Part shown: positions 1-11,950 of the stretch, one piece after another
Layout of the letters: the number at the start of each line of letters is the position of its first letter
Position numbering within the stretch: the first letter of the stretch is position 1
Assembly: GCA_027924585.1 (NCBI GenBank)
Contig: BSBM01002076.1
Span: forward strand, 186,001 to 250,000
DNA length: 64,000 nt
From: Larix kaempferi
Lineage: Eukaryota; Streptophyta; Pinopsida; Pinales; Pinaceae
Direction of reading: 5' to 3'
The notes under the pieces: model-generated
The model's database searches: none
What the model saw: only the letters and a program-made list of their open reading frames with translations
What the model was told of the DNA's origin: nothing
Position numbers and translations under genes: made by a program

Positions 1-100
1 AGAAAAGAAAAGAATATACATGATGAATCGAAGGATTTCTTTGGAAACTAATCCAAATCCAATTGTAGAGGATACCACGGTTCATCCTATTAATTGATGA

Positions 101-3100
101 CAAGAGGGACCTTCAATTTCCACAATAGTTGTTGAACAAGCACCCCATGGAAGTAATCAAGAAGCAAAACATAGGTGCTCATTAGGGGATGTTTCAATTC
201 CCACTTCAAGTCAAAGTGATAAGTTACCATCTCAAGATGAAGCTCACGAAGAAACACCCAATTTTCTATCCGGATGTGGTTATACAAACGATGAAGTCAG
301 AGAGGCGTTGGACATTTTTCCTACTGTTGAAGAAGAGAATGTTATCCACACCATCGATGAGGATGTTGGACTTCCACAAGGGGATGTTGGACTTCCACAG
401 ACCATCGATGAGGATGTTGGACTTCCACCATCCAACTACCAGGAAGAGAATGAAGGACACCAAGCTACTACTGAAACGCCAGAGCATCTTGGTGATGCGC
501 TACATGGTACAATTCCAACCGCCTTACCTCCATTAGCAAGCACACGTCGAAGAACTTCGAAGTATATATAAGTTGATGAAAGTCTCATCAATTCCATTGA
601 AGGTACGCTATCTAAACGTAGTATTGCTTATCAAACTCAACAGATACTTGATAAATATTTTGTTTCTAAATGTGATGGAGATAAATGTAGATTATTTTTA
701 TCATTGTTAAAATCTAGGAGCATGAATGTTGTTAGGAAAAAGTTAGGGATAAAGATGATAAAGAATTCTGAACCAAGTTATCATATAGTTAAAAGCCTAG
801 TAGATGCATTTGGTAAAATTGGTAAGAACACACATTCAAAGGACCGTAATGTTGCTCGTCGTGTGTTGTCACAAGAAATTGCAAATAAGAACACTAGGGC
901 CCTTCATATTCTCAGGCCTACATCCGAACTAGTTAATTTGAATGTAAAAACCCTCCGTAGGTATTCTATTAGAAGAGAACATCTTGACACAACCGATTAG
1001 ACAGATTTTTGGGCCTTTCTTGGTCAGTTGCCACGTCGTGACATGAAGCTAGTTGATGCAGTAAAGGGACTAGTGCACAGTTTTTGGCATGATCACACAA
1101 GGCCTTCTTCAAACCGAAAGGATGTACTAAAACTGAGAAGGGGTTCAAAGGATCGTGAACCACATACTAAGAATCTTCTTGATATAACACAGACAGAACT
1201 TTATGAGAAATTTAGGATTGAGCATAGACAATTGAACTTGGGGCAAAGATATTTTGAGAAATGTAAGCCATGTTATGTTAGAATAAATACTCTTCGTAAC
1301 ACTTGTTGTTGTAGATACCATGTAGAATATGAATATTACTATGAAACATTTTTGTACATTCATCGTGTGTTGCATACTAACATGTGCAGGATTGCTCCAT
1401 GACAATACCACCAACTTCATCAAGAGAATTCATTCATAGCATCATGTGCAATAGGCCCGAGGGGCAAACATACTATGCAAAATTTTGTTTGGATGGAACA
1501 TGCTCCAACTGTGCTGGAATGGCATTATTGAGCCAATGTATGCACGAGAATGGAGACAGTGAATTTGGGAAAATGGTTACAGACATTAAAAGTTTCAAAT
1601 ATATCAACGATGAAATAGTCCTAGGGAAAGAAAGCAAAAAAATACAATTGGTGACATCTCAGGTATGCATTTATATCTATAAAATTATGTTGTAACGGTT
1701 ACATTTCAATCCTTACTTACAACAAAAAACTGACATTGAGATCATTTTGTGTCACCAGGTACAAGTTAGTGACTTCATCAAGGAATTTATTGAAAATACA
1801 CATCAATATGTTCAGCATGTCCACATGGCACGATGGCAGGATGAGAAGTTTAGAATATGCAGACATACATTTCCCCTTGGTACTATACTTTCAGTTGTTC
1901 ATTTTGCCGAGAAATACACTCTGCAACCTCAAAATGAGATCCAAAGTCAGTATTATCACTCTAAGCAGGTTTCCTTGATGGTTCATATCACATATAGGCA
2001 TGGCCCAAATAGCACTGAAGAGCAATAAGTGATGATAGGTGCCACGACTTCCACTATGTACGTCATTGCTTCATCATGTTCTATGATCACTTGAAGGGAA
2101 GGAACATACAGATGGATCGACACTGGATTTGGTCTGATGGGTGTGCTGGTCAGTTCAAAAATGCACACATATTTTAGTGGTTGTGTTCATCGCATAAAAA
2201 CTACAAAGTGCCACATATGTGGAACTATTTTGAGACTGAGCATGGTAAAGGAGAGCATGATGGAGCCGGAGCATGTGTCAAAACAACCCTACGAAGAGAG
2301 GAATTGAAAGTATCTATAGAATCTACTATTCTAAATGCTAAATCTACAGTCAGGTGGTGCACGTCAGTAATGGGAGAGGAATCAACTATGCGAGTAGAAT
2401 CCACAAAAAGAGACATGTGGAGAGATTTTTTTGGGAGGTGATAGACATAGATCGTTCACATGCATGGGAATGCAAGACTGTGCCTGGGACTCGTGGCTTT
2501 CATTCGATTCGAAGCTCTGATAACCCAGTATTTGAAATTTGGACCAGAAAACTCACTTGTTTTTTCCCACCTTGTTGTGATGGTGACTGGGATGGGTGTG
2601 AATCATTGGATTGGGTTGATGGATGGGATCGCATATCACTTCCACTTGATCAGCTTGCAATTGTTGAGTTAACTCCGTTGGAAGAAGACCAATCATCTAT
2701 TTCTGCAAATTTTGATCATGTCTCAAACCTTGTACAACCCGGTATGATGCATTTCCTTAACATTTTTGTTTGTTTACGTAGTCTTCAAATGCACATTAAT
2801 GGCCTTGTATCGCGCGAAAAATATTTTGATCATATACCTACAATCATATAATGCAGGGCACATATACGCATTGGTTGCATCAAAAGATACTGAATGGGGT
2901 GATGAATACTGGTTGGCACGCTGTATAGATGGAAAGCAAACCCTCATTATGTCCATGACTAACGATGAAAACAACCACTTTCCAACTGGGTCTATGGTTG
3001 TTAAAGGTGAATACTTGACACGGGACATTAATGGAAGAAAGAAGGGTGGATATGTTTACAGGGATTACAAACCAGGTGCAAGTGTGTATCACTTTACCAA

Positions 3101-3110
3101 CAATGCCTAG
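101..3110 (+). pseudogene. Decayed multi-exon gene, uncharacterised DDE/RNase H-like (transposase-like) family
   Basis: I recognise no named family. Coding similarity is followed across three reading frames. A first block (about 101-1390) holds an acidic region with three DEDVGLP-type repeats, a basic helical stretch (704-1000), and a cysteine-rich part with CCCRYHVEY. The second block (about 1390-1662) joins at phase 0 over a 96-bp GT-AG intron (1663-1758) to 1759-2028. Next comes WSDGCAGQFKN (2130-2162) and HGKGEHDGAGACVK (2241-2282), then a block with CCDGDWDGCESLDWV. A second intron (2742-2856) splices in correct phase to the final exon (2857-3110), a small beta-rich domain. From memory, proteins with SDG..QFKN and HGKG..DG.GG..K spacing are common uncharacterised, probably transposon-derived, proteins of animals. 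The Asp of SDG fits a DDE core, but this is inference. Breaks: stops at 569-571, 998-1000 and 2175-2177; frame changes near 1390, 2028 and 2430. The start is not certain and may lie upstream of the window. Confidence 0.6.
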
Positions 3111-3630
3111 TTGAAATACATTGAAGGTACGCTACTTCTTACCGAATACAGAGCACGAGAGACTAATGGAGACCATCAGTATAAGAGATGATCCGGAGGG
3201 CTTGGTTGTATGATAATAGGTGGGATCTAGCATGATGAGTTACGTTACATACTTTTAATACTATACTATTTATACTATACGATTTATACTATTTGTAATT
3301 GAATATTGATATATGCTCAATTTTCACATGTATGTTTCATATGAGTATGTCAAGTTTATGAATATGCCATTTTTTACATATGATCAGTAAACCCTAAAAT
3401 TATATTATGTTCATCATGTTGGTTATTGGCTTCACCCAACAAAATTAATTCAATTCATGCTCACTATATTAAAAAATACACTTATATTAAATTTAATTCA
3501 TGTCTTGTTAAATATTTCATAATGAATTAGCTATTTGAGAGAACCACCTTAGACCAAGCCATCATCATCAACATCTTCATCATCATCAGCATCATCATCA
3601 GCATGAAAATCCTCATCATGGACCTGTAAA
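3111..3630. other. AT-rich spacer with an ATC/CATCAT trinucleotide run
   Basis: No coding signal is visible after the last exon of the upstream pseudogene. An imperfect ATC/AGC trinucleotide microsatellite lies at about 3560-3604, just before the satellite array starts. Confidence 0.6.
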
Positions 3631-4707
3631 ACCCTAGTTTCCAAGATGGACCTGCAAGGTGGTACATGGGCCACTAGGTCGGAGGGGAGGAGCACCCCTT
3701 GCACTACCCCCGCGTGTTGAATCCAATGGAGTCGACGGTTCGTCGATCCGAGCCACAGTCGTCATTCTATAGCTCGTTCCATCTCGAACCCAAAAGGCCT
3801 TCAAGGACACTTGTTGGATACCTGCCGGGGGCATAGAACTCCAACCGTGCAACAAAACCGGGTTCCGAGGAGTCCTGCAGGTGTGTCTAGGCAGGTTCAG
3901 GCTGGGAACACTATCCATACCCACCCGGTGGATGATTTTCCAAAGTTGACCCCCGTGTGCAAAAATTGCACACTCCCACACTGAGCAAAACCCTAGTTTC
4001 CAAGATGGACCTGCAAGGTGACACATGGGCCACCAGGCCGGAGGGGAGGGGCACCCCTAGCACTATCCCAGTGTGCTGAATACAATGAAGTCGATGGTTC
4101 GTCGATCCGAGCCACAGTCTTCATTCTATGGCTCGTCCCGTTTCGCTGCCAGAAGGCCTTTAGGGACACTTGCTGGATACCTGCCGGGGGCATAGAACTC
4201 CAACCGTGCAACAAAATCGGGTTTTGGGGAGTACTGCAGGTGTGTCTAGGAAGGTTCAGGCTGGGAACACTAGCCATACCCACTCGATGGATGATTTTCC
4301 AAAGTTGACCCCCGTGTGCAAAAATTGCACACTCCCACACTGAGCAAAACCCTAGTTTCCAAGATGGACCTACAAGGTGACACATGGGACACCAGGCTGG
4401 AGGGGAGGGGCACCCCTGGCACTATCCCGGTGTGCTGAATCCAATGGAGTCGACGGTTCATCGATCCAAGCCACGATCTTCATTCTATGGCTTGTCCCGT
4501 CTCGCTGCCAGAAGGCCTTCAGGGACACCTGCTGGATACCTGCCGGGGGCATAGAACTCCAACCGTGCAACAAAACTGGGTTATGGGGAGTCCTGTAGGT
4601 GTGTCTAGGCAGGTTCGGGCTGGGAACACTAGCCATACCTGCCCGGTGGATGATTTTCCAAAGTTGACCCCCGTGTGCAAAAATTGCACACTCCCACACT
4701 GAGCAAA
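3631..4707. repeat. Satellite array, subfamily A, three 359-bp units
   Basis: Three head-to-tail units each begin with ACCCTAGTTT, at 3631, 3990 and 4349, and the next unit start is 4708, so the period is exactly 359 bp. Units are GC-richer than the flanks and differ by scattered substitutions. Shared landmarks are GTCGACGGTT, the segment GCCTTCAGGGACAC, CCTGCCGGGGGCATAGAACT and GGGAACACTA. Long open stretches on the minus strand recur in every unit but 359 is not a multiple of three, so they do not form one continuous protein. Confidence 0.95.
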
Positions 4708-6675
4708 ACCCTAGTTTATGAAATGAATGCACAATGAAGCCACTGGGCCATGGGGAGACAAGGGAGAGGCCCCCCTAGAGGTAATCACACGCCAGGAGAC
4801 CAATGGAGTCGACGGTTCGTCGGTCCGACATCCAGTTTCGGATTTATGTCGAGTTGCAAGTCGCATGAAAATGTCGTTCAGGGACACTTGGTGAATTTTC
4901 GTCCGGGAGCCAAAAAGCAAACGGAGCAGGAAGATTGCATGCCGTTGGCTCTTGCAAGTGTGTGTGGGCAATGCAGACATGGGAACACTGCCAACACTGG
5001 CTCGGGGGATTTTTTTGCAGAGTTGACCCACCAATGTGAGATTGCATGCAATTAAACTGATCAAAACCCTAGTTTACAAAATGAATGCACAATGAAGCCA
5101 CTGGGCCATGGGGAGATGAGGGATAGGGCCCCCTAGAGGTAATTGCACGCCAGGAGACCAACGGAGTTGACGGTTCGTCGGTCCGAAGTCTGGTTTTCGA
5201 GTTATGTCGAGTTGCAAGTCGCATAAAAATGTCGTTCAGGGACACTTGGTGAATTTCCGTCCGGGAGCCAAAATGCAAACGGAGCAGGAAGATTGCATGC
5301 TGTTGGCTCCTGCAAGTGTGTGTGGGAAATGCCAACATGGGAACACTGCTAACACTAGCTCAGGGGAGGTTTTTGCAGAGTTGACCCACCAATGCGAGAT
5401 TGCATGCAATTAAACTGATCAAAACCCTAGTTTACAAAATGAATGCACAATGAAGCCACTGGGCCATGGGGATATGAGGGAGAGGGCCCCCTAGAGGTAA
5501 TCGCACGCCAGGAGACCAACGGAGTCGACGGTTTGTCGGTCCGACGTCCGGTTTCTGAGTTATGTCGAGTTGCAAGTCGCATGAAAATGCCGTTCAGGGA
5601 CACTTGGTGAATTTCCGTCCGAGAGCCAAAAAGAAAATGGAGCAGGAAGATTGCGTGCCGTTGGCTCCTACAAGTGTGTGTGGGAAATGCCGACATGGGA
5701 ACACTTCCAACACTGGATCGGGGAGGTTTTTGCAGAGTTGACCCACCAATGCGAGATTGCATGCAATTAAACTGAGCAAAACCCTAGTTTACGAAATGAA
5801 TGCACAATGAAGCCACTGGGCCATGGGGAGATCAGGGAGAGGGCCCCCTAGAGGTAATCGCACACTAGGAGACCAATGGATTCAACGGTTCGTCGGTCCA
5901 ACATCCGGTTTCCGAGTTATGTCGAGCTACAAGTCGCATGAAAATGTCGTTCAGGGACACTTGGTGAATTTCCGCCTGGGAGCTAAAAAGCAAACGGAGA
6001 AGGAAGATTGCATGTCGTTGGCTCCTACAAGTGTGTGTGGGAAATGACGACGTGGGAACACTACCAACACTGGCTCGGGGGATGTTTTTGCAGAGTTGAC
6101 CCACCAATGCGAGATTGCATGCAATGAAATTGAGCAAAACCCTAGTTTACGAAATGAATGCACAATGAAGCCACGGGGCCATGGGGAGACGAGGGAGAGG
6201 GCCCCCTAGAGGTAATCGCATGCCAGGAGACCAACGGAGTTGACGGTTTGTCGGTCCGACGTCCAGTTTTCGAGTTATGTCAAGCTGTAAGTCGCATGAA
6301 AATGTCGTTCAGGGACACTTGGTGAATTTCCTCTCGGGAGCCAAAAAGCAAACGGAGCAAGAAGATTGCGTGCCGTTGGCTCCTGCAAGTGTGTGTGGGA
6401 AATGCCGAAGTGGGAACACTACCAACACTGGCTCGGGGGAGGTTTTTGCAGAGTTGACCAACCAATGCAAGATTGCATGCAATGAAATTGAGCAAAACCC
6501 TAGTTTACGAAATGAATGCACAATGAAGCCACGGGGCCATGGGGAGATGAGGGAGAGGGCCCCCTAGAGGTAATCGCATGCCAGGGGACCAACAGAGTCA
6601 ACAGTTCGTCGGTCCGATGTCCAGTTTCTAGGCTATGTCGAGCTTCAAGTCGCATGAAAATGTTGTTCAGGGACA
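4708..6675. repeat. Satellite array, subfamily B, five and a half 358-bp units
   Basis: Units start with ACCCTAGTTT at 4708, 5066, 5424, 5781, 6139 and 6497, giving periods of 358, 358, 357, 358 and 358. The last unit stops matching near 6675, about 180 bp in, shortly after the motif TTCAGGGACA. Subfamily B shares with A the unit start, the GTCGACGGTTCGTCGGTCCGA region, TTCAGGGACACTTG, GGGAACACT and TTGACCC, but differs through much of the middle. The A to B change is abrupt at a unit boundary. Confidence 0.95.
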
Positions 6676-7458
6676 AGAGACACAACATTTTATCTCGGGA
6701 AACCCTCATGGGGAAGAAAACCTAGCAACCTTTCTTAGAATAATTATATGTTTAGAAATCAAGTACAATGAAACCATGAACAAACCCTTACCCTGAAGGG
6801 TTTTACCACATGAAAAAACCTTCATGACACATGACAACAAGAGTACTTATCTACATGATGATGAACTCCAAGCCATAAGGATAACCAAGCATATCCTTCC
6901 CAACCAACATTAGAAGGCACTTTATTTCTTGAATCCCGAGGTAACGTTTGTTCCTTTCACCAATGTTGCTTTGAGCACTTGTATGTAGTTACTCATATGT
7001 AGTGTTGAATCTAATTGTACAATCAAATATTGGGCGTTGATGAAAAGTGTAGCATGTATTGCACTTAGTTTTATTAAATTACACTTGAACAATGACTTAA
7101 CTTGTAATTTAATCATCCAAACTCACAAATTTTAATTACACCTATCCAATTAGTGTGCATGAGTGAGTTCATTGAAACCTTGAAAAACATTGTATTGCAT
7201 TTAGTTTGATAAAATTACACGAGCAAGAACTTTGACATAACTTGTAATGATCATCCAAAATCACAAATTTTAATTAGATACCAATTAGTGCACACATGTA
7301 GTGAGTTCATTGAAACCTTTAAATATAATAGTTTGTTCTTTTGACATAGCGCATTCATGAGTAATAGATAATCCACACAAATCAACACATTAGATTGACA
7401 CAAGAACACGTGGAAACCAAAGAACAAATACAAAGTGAAATGTATCATTCATTTATAA
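6676..7458. other. AT-rich spacer with a 130-bp direct duplication
   Basis: There is no coding signal. Two diverged direct copies lie at about 7054-7180 and 7192-7320. Both run from GTATTGCA(C/T)TTAGTTT through TCACAAATTTTAATTA to GTGAGTTCATTGAAACCTT. Confidence 0.6.
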
Positions 7459-7765
7459 GTGAAATGTCAATGTGCATGTCTCCAAAAGTACATGTATCCA
7501 AAAGTACATATATATCCAAAAGTATCCAAAAGTGCATGTCTCCAAAAGTACATGTATATCCAAAAGTATCCAAAAGTACATGTATCCAATGAAGTCAATG
7601 TACATGTCTCCAAAAGTACATGCACAATAAAGTCAATGTACATGTCTCTAAAAGTGAATGTATCGAAAAGTACATATATATATACAAAAGTATCCAAAAG
7701 CACATGTGTCCAAAACTATCCAAAACTATCAAAGCCACATGTAAATGTATCCAAATGTACATATA
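7459..7765. repeat. Minisatellite of CCAAAAGTACATGTAT-type units
   Basis: Short variable units built from CCAAAAGT(A/G)CATGT and CCAAAAGTAT repeat for about 300 bp. All frames stay open only because the repeat lacks stops. It lies just downstream of the 3' end of the minus-strand gene at 7780. Confidence 0.85.
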
Positions 7766-7779
7766 TCCCATAAGACACA

Positions 7780-9921
7780 TCAAAACTCAAGCTTCCTCTT
7801 GTTCTTTCCTGACTTTGATCCTCTAGGAACATCTCTAGGATCAGTGTGCATCTCTGGATCCTGCAAATTAAATATCAATTGTTAAATTCGACTAACTATG
7901 TACACTAATACATTAGCTCAACAATTAACTCAACAATTATCAACTGGTGCATGGAAAGTGCATGAAACACTTGGTCACTGAAGGACATCTCACCTCAACT
8001 GACAAAGGAGATTGCATTGCTTGTGTAGCAAATGGAGCCATTGGTTGAACATCCAGGATGATCGAACCAGGGGGGCCAGGAACTGCTCCTGCTAGTGGTG
8101 GCTATAATGAAAAAATGTTGAAATAGTTAGAAATGCATGAATAAACAATAGAAAACAATAATAAACTATGTAAAGATAATGTTGAAATACTTACATACCT
8201 GTGTGTGATCAATTGCCATTGCAGATGCAGCACTGACTGCTGCATCAACCATCGATGCGAGGTTTTCAGTAGACAACTCGGGTTCCTGATGCAGTAAACA
8301 TGCAATTCAAACATTAACAAAAATGATTTATGCACTGGATTTCAAGTTAAACAACAAATATCATCGAAGGATATACATTACCATGGTGTGAGTAAGCCCA
8401 TGGTCGTGGGCAGCTAGAGTCTTTCTAGGAGTACAACATCTCACATACACACAACCCTTGTTCACGAATGGCCTAGAGGGAGATACAAATCCAGGCAATG
8501 GACGAGAGGTCTCGGATGGTGCCTACAGTCAACAAGTGTTCATGTAGTTAGACATGCATGATTCAACAAACAAACATGTATTTAAAAAATGTCATTTTTA
8601 ATTGTTTACCTGGAGCCCAGAGATTTCAAGGGACGGTATGACCATGGGTGCTACCTCCACATTACCTTGCCCCAGTGAAGGATCTACCATCTACAAGTTT
8701 AATAATTGTAAATATTAGACCGTAGATAACATTAGTGAACTAAAATGTAAAGTATGTGGAAATTAACAAATTAACAAATATTAAAAAACTGAAATTTTAA
8801 AATGTTTACCTCGGTGTGAGATACGGCAATAGGTGCTATATAAGATGGGCCTACCAAGTGGGTAGTATCATGCCCCCTTGTAGAGTCTAGAACATCCAGC
8901 TCTGGGGCGTCGTTGCCGGCATAAAGCATCAACTGCAAGTTCACAAAATTAATATATTGGCTCAAACTATATATATGTGTACAAAGACAAAAATAAATGA
9001 AGAATTTATTACAATTAATCATCAACATACCTCTCTCAAAAACCCACTGAAGGAAACATTTGAGGCAAGACCATAGCAGGGACGACCACATGATGTGCAC
9101 TCGTGAGGATCAGTACTAGGATGGGGATGTGTCGATGGTCCTGCACTATTGGATGGTCCTGATGGTCCTGCACTAGTTGATGGTCCTGCATGGTGACGAG
9201 CTAGTGTATGTACCACACCAGAGACATATGTCCCTTCCTCACCCATATGCCGAACCATAGTGCCATGGCGAACAACTGCCCATGCCAAACTAAAAAATGC
9301 ATCCAGTGTCTGTGGAATAATACGATGTGCAGGTGGAACATCTGGCCCAGGCAACTTCCTGCGAGGTGCAGGGATAGGGCAATCTTGGTCTCAAAGCTTC
9401 GCATTGGGTCGGTTTTGGGGCATCCCCCCACCGATCCCTTGAAACTACAAGATGTCAAAATAGTTTACGTGTTTATGTAACATGAACTCCGCGTACATCT
9501 TTCGAAGGAAATACAAGGGAATTTCCTTGTTGTTGTGTGGTGGCATATCAAAAACCATGTACCATATGTCCATCCAGTTATCAACAAATGGTTGAAACGT
9601 GCAACACTCAATGGAGATATGCGGCCTATTTGCATTTGGGATTTCCCCCGTCCGAGGGTCCCTAAACAATGCAAATATGAGTTCTTTGGATATTTTCAAC
9701 TTTTTTATTGCATTGTAGTCTAGCCCATCAGCATATTGTTGTCTTTTTCTTTCTCTATATGATGTAATATCATATAGTACATTGCTAGACTGTGAAATGG
9801 TGTCAACAATTGCATCCAAGTTTGATGCAAGCAAGCGGCGAATCCTGTCAGCACCACTAAAAGATGCACTAATGCCCCTCAAGTGGGCAAGCTCAATCAG
9901 TATCTTGGCATTGGTGTCCAT
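7780..9921 (-). pseudogene. Seven-exon unrecognised gene, near-intact but with two stops in its first coding exon
   Basis: I do not recognise the protein. Exons on the minus strand are 9031-9921, 8810-8932, 8610-8690, 8382-8522, 8199-8285, 7994-8101 and 7780-7860. Every intron begins GT and ends AG (the first donor is GTATGT), all six are phase 0, and every exon is a multiple of three, giving about 500 codons ending in a TGA at 7780-7782 after a basic tail (KSGKNKRKLEF). The chosen start MDTNAK at 9921 lies 8 bases after a likely 5'-UTR acceptor. The first 158 residues look globular and helical. Next comes a Ser/Gly/Pro-rich part (repeated AGPS) and a small Cys segment (CTSCGRPC). Exons 2-7 are acidic, Ala/Pro-rich and stop-free. 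Two in-frame stops lie in exon 1 at 9445-9447 and 9391-9393, the second in a context that fits CGA to TGA. It is convergent with the transposase-like gene at 101-3110 and may be its partner ORF. That is inference. Confidence 0.65.
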
Positions 9922-10949
9922 AGCCGCAACTGCAATAAAGACATCAATACGAAAATCATTAGAAACATATACATGGTATATAATGACGTCTCTTCAAAAT
10001 TGAAAATATATTAAATCAAACTCAAGTAAGCAATTTAATGGCATTCACTTACATACATTTAAAACTTAAAATTAATCATTTAACAATTAAAAAGTAAGTT
10101 TTGTTCAACTTCTTTCTAGAAGTTAAGGCACTTCTTAACCCTCATTGGTGACTTTTCCATGCAAACTTGGGTTTAAACTTCTTAGAATTTAGGAGTGTTA
10201 TTTTGACATGTTTTGGCCTTTACGCCCATTGCAGAAAACAATATTTCCATCAACTTCATAAGCTAACATTAAATTTATTGATTTCAATATATTATGCCTT
10301 GTGGTTGGAGGGGAGGACAAAATGGCATGGAATGAAATGGATATGTATGAGTTTGTCTTGCCAATATGATTACATATGTACTTGAGATGACTATCAATGA
10401 TTAAGATGTTGAATAATCAACTAGAGATTGTGACTAGAATGACAATAACAACAATGTCAACTTCTCAAAACAGAGACAATTTCTCTCTACAAAATCGATC
10501 TCTACATTGTATGGCAAGTTCAGAAAATTAAATAAAAAACATAGTGATTTTCTATATGAAGTCTTTCAGTTGAATCGATGGTCCCTGAGCGTTGAGTAGA
10601 TTGATCGAGGGTGTGGATAGGGAAGGCCCGAGAGACACTTTGTTAATGTGTTTTGGCATTTAGTCAAGGGTGCTTAACTAAGAGGCAATGTATAGCTACA
10701 TACACTTCTGATGAAATTTTGATTATGTTCATGGACAAATGATTGTGATGAAATTTTGAGAAACCAAGTTACTAATTTTTTTTGCATTTTTTTATTCACG
10801 CTTGTGCATGCATTTCATCTTGTTATGGCCATTACCAAGGAAAATTATTTAATTAGTATCATGGGAAATGGCCTTTGAGGGTTGGAAATTTGGGTTTCAT
10901 GTGGATGGATACCTAAGTAACCGGACACGTCCAACAAGGTCCCTGTTTC
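9922..10949. other. AT-rich spacer, possible 5' leader of the minus-strand gene
   Basis: A GT..AG-compatible acceptor (TTTATTGCAG read on the minus strand) lies just upstream of the start at 9921, suggesting a 5'-UTR intron. Beyond that I see no coding or repeat structure. Confidence 0.4.
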
Positions 10950-11950
10950 GTGTGGGACACGGTTTTAGATGATGGTTGGTGGGATAGGGTAGTCCTTAGC
11001 ATCAAGATCATGGAGCCAATCATTTCTTTGTTGTGGTTTGCAGACACGGACCAACCCATCCTAGGAGATGTTTATGAGGGGTGGGATTCCATGATTGAGT
11101 CCATGAGGACCATTGTTATGGAGAATGAGTGTGTTGAGTATGAGACATTGGCAAAGAACTTATGGTCCATCATACAGGGCATTCTTATCTCCAGGTGGGA
11201 TAAGAATTGCACACCTTTGCATTGCTTGGTCCACTCATTGAACCCAGGTTCTACGCTTAGGATTGGCTCAGTGGTGGGTTGGGGCCCTCATCTAGAGTCC
11301 CTCCTCACATGGATGGAGAGATCTCAGAGGGGAGGAAGATAACATTTAGACGGCTACTTTAGGATAGAGACCACCTTGAGGTGGTGGAGGAGGAATTTTA
11401 TGAGTTTTCTAGTGGCACTGGGACATTTGGAGGATATGAGGTGGTTAGAGACATGGGGGTTAAGAAACCCCTTTTTTGGTGGAAAACTCATGGGGCAACA
11501 TGCCCTCTTCTACAAAATATAGCCTTGAGGGTCCTCTCTCAAGTTACTTCATCCTCTTGTTGTGAGAGGAATTGGAGCACACATGGGAACTTGTACAGTG
11601 TGAAGAAGAGCAGGCTTGAGCAGTCTAGGGCAGAGACGATGGTGTATGTGCACTCCAACCTTCGTCTTATTTAGAGGAAGAGGGAGGAGTGGGAGAAGGG
11701 AAAGACACAGATGTAGGATGTCTTTCCTGATGAGATGGGTTTGGACAGCAGTATTGAGTTGGCATTAGCCAACATGGATCTTAATGATCTAGTGCTAGAG
11801 CCGGTCACTTTTGATGAGGGTGATCGTATGGAGGGGTCATCCTCCACACCAGCATATGCAGTTAGTCATATTGGCAGAGAGGAGGAGGAGGAGGAGGAGG
11901 ATCAGGGCATTGATGAGTTTGTTGATTCAGGCATGGAGGAGGACTATTGA
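10950..11950 (+). pseudogene. hAT-superfamily transposase, C-terminal half, broken
   Basis: The N-terminal zinc finger and first catalytic part are missing. The region 10950-11342 corresponds to the central part, with DDGWWDRVV, FADTDQPILGDVYEGWDSMI and a helical stretch up to HSLNPG. A frame change near 11230-11340 with stops separates it from 11381-11674, which carries the hAT dimerisation region CCERNWSTHGNLYSVKK followed by SRLEQSRAETMVYVHSNLRL. An acidic tail (EEEEEEEDQG) runs to the stop at 11948-11950 in the same frame, past stops near 11672-11720. The family transposes by cut and paste. This copy cannot make an active protein. Confidence 0.85.

Noticed and set aside
3631-6500. AAACCCTAG at each satellite unit start as telomere repeats
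   Set aside because: It occurs only once per unit and is not tandem, so it is part of the satellite, not telomeric DNA.
3634-6709. Long minus-strand reading frames repeated along the array (up to 130 codons)
   Set aside because: They follow the satellite period of 357-359 bp, shift frame in every unit and resemble no protein. They come from GC-rich repeat composition.
7395-7826. Overlapping frames with repeated SKST/CMSPK or TFGYMYF patterns
   Set aside because: They are translations of a minisatellite, open in several frames on both strands.
9444-9470. A 24-base GT...AG stretch in exon 1 of the minus-strand gene that would remove one stop
   Set aside because: Far too short for plant splicing, and the second stop at 9391-9393 would remain.
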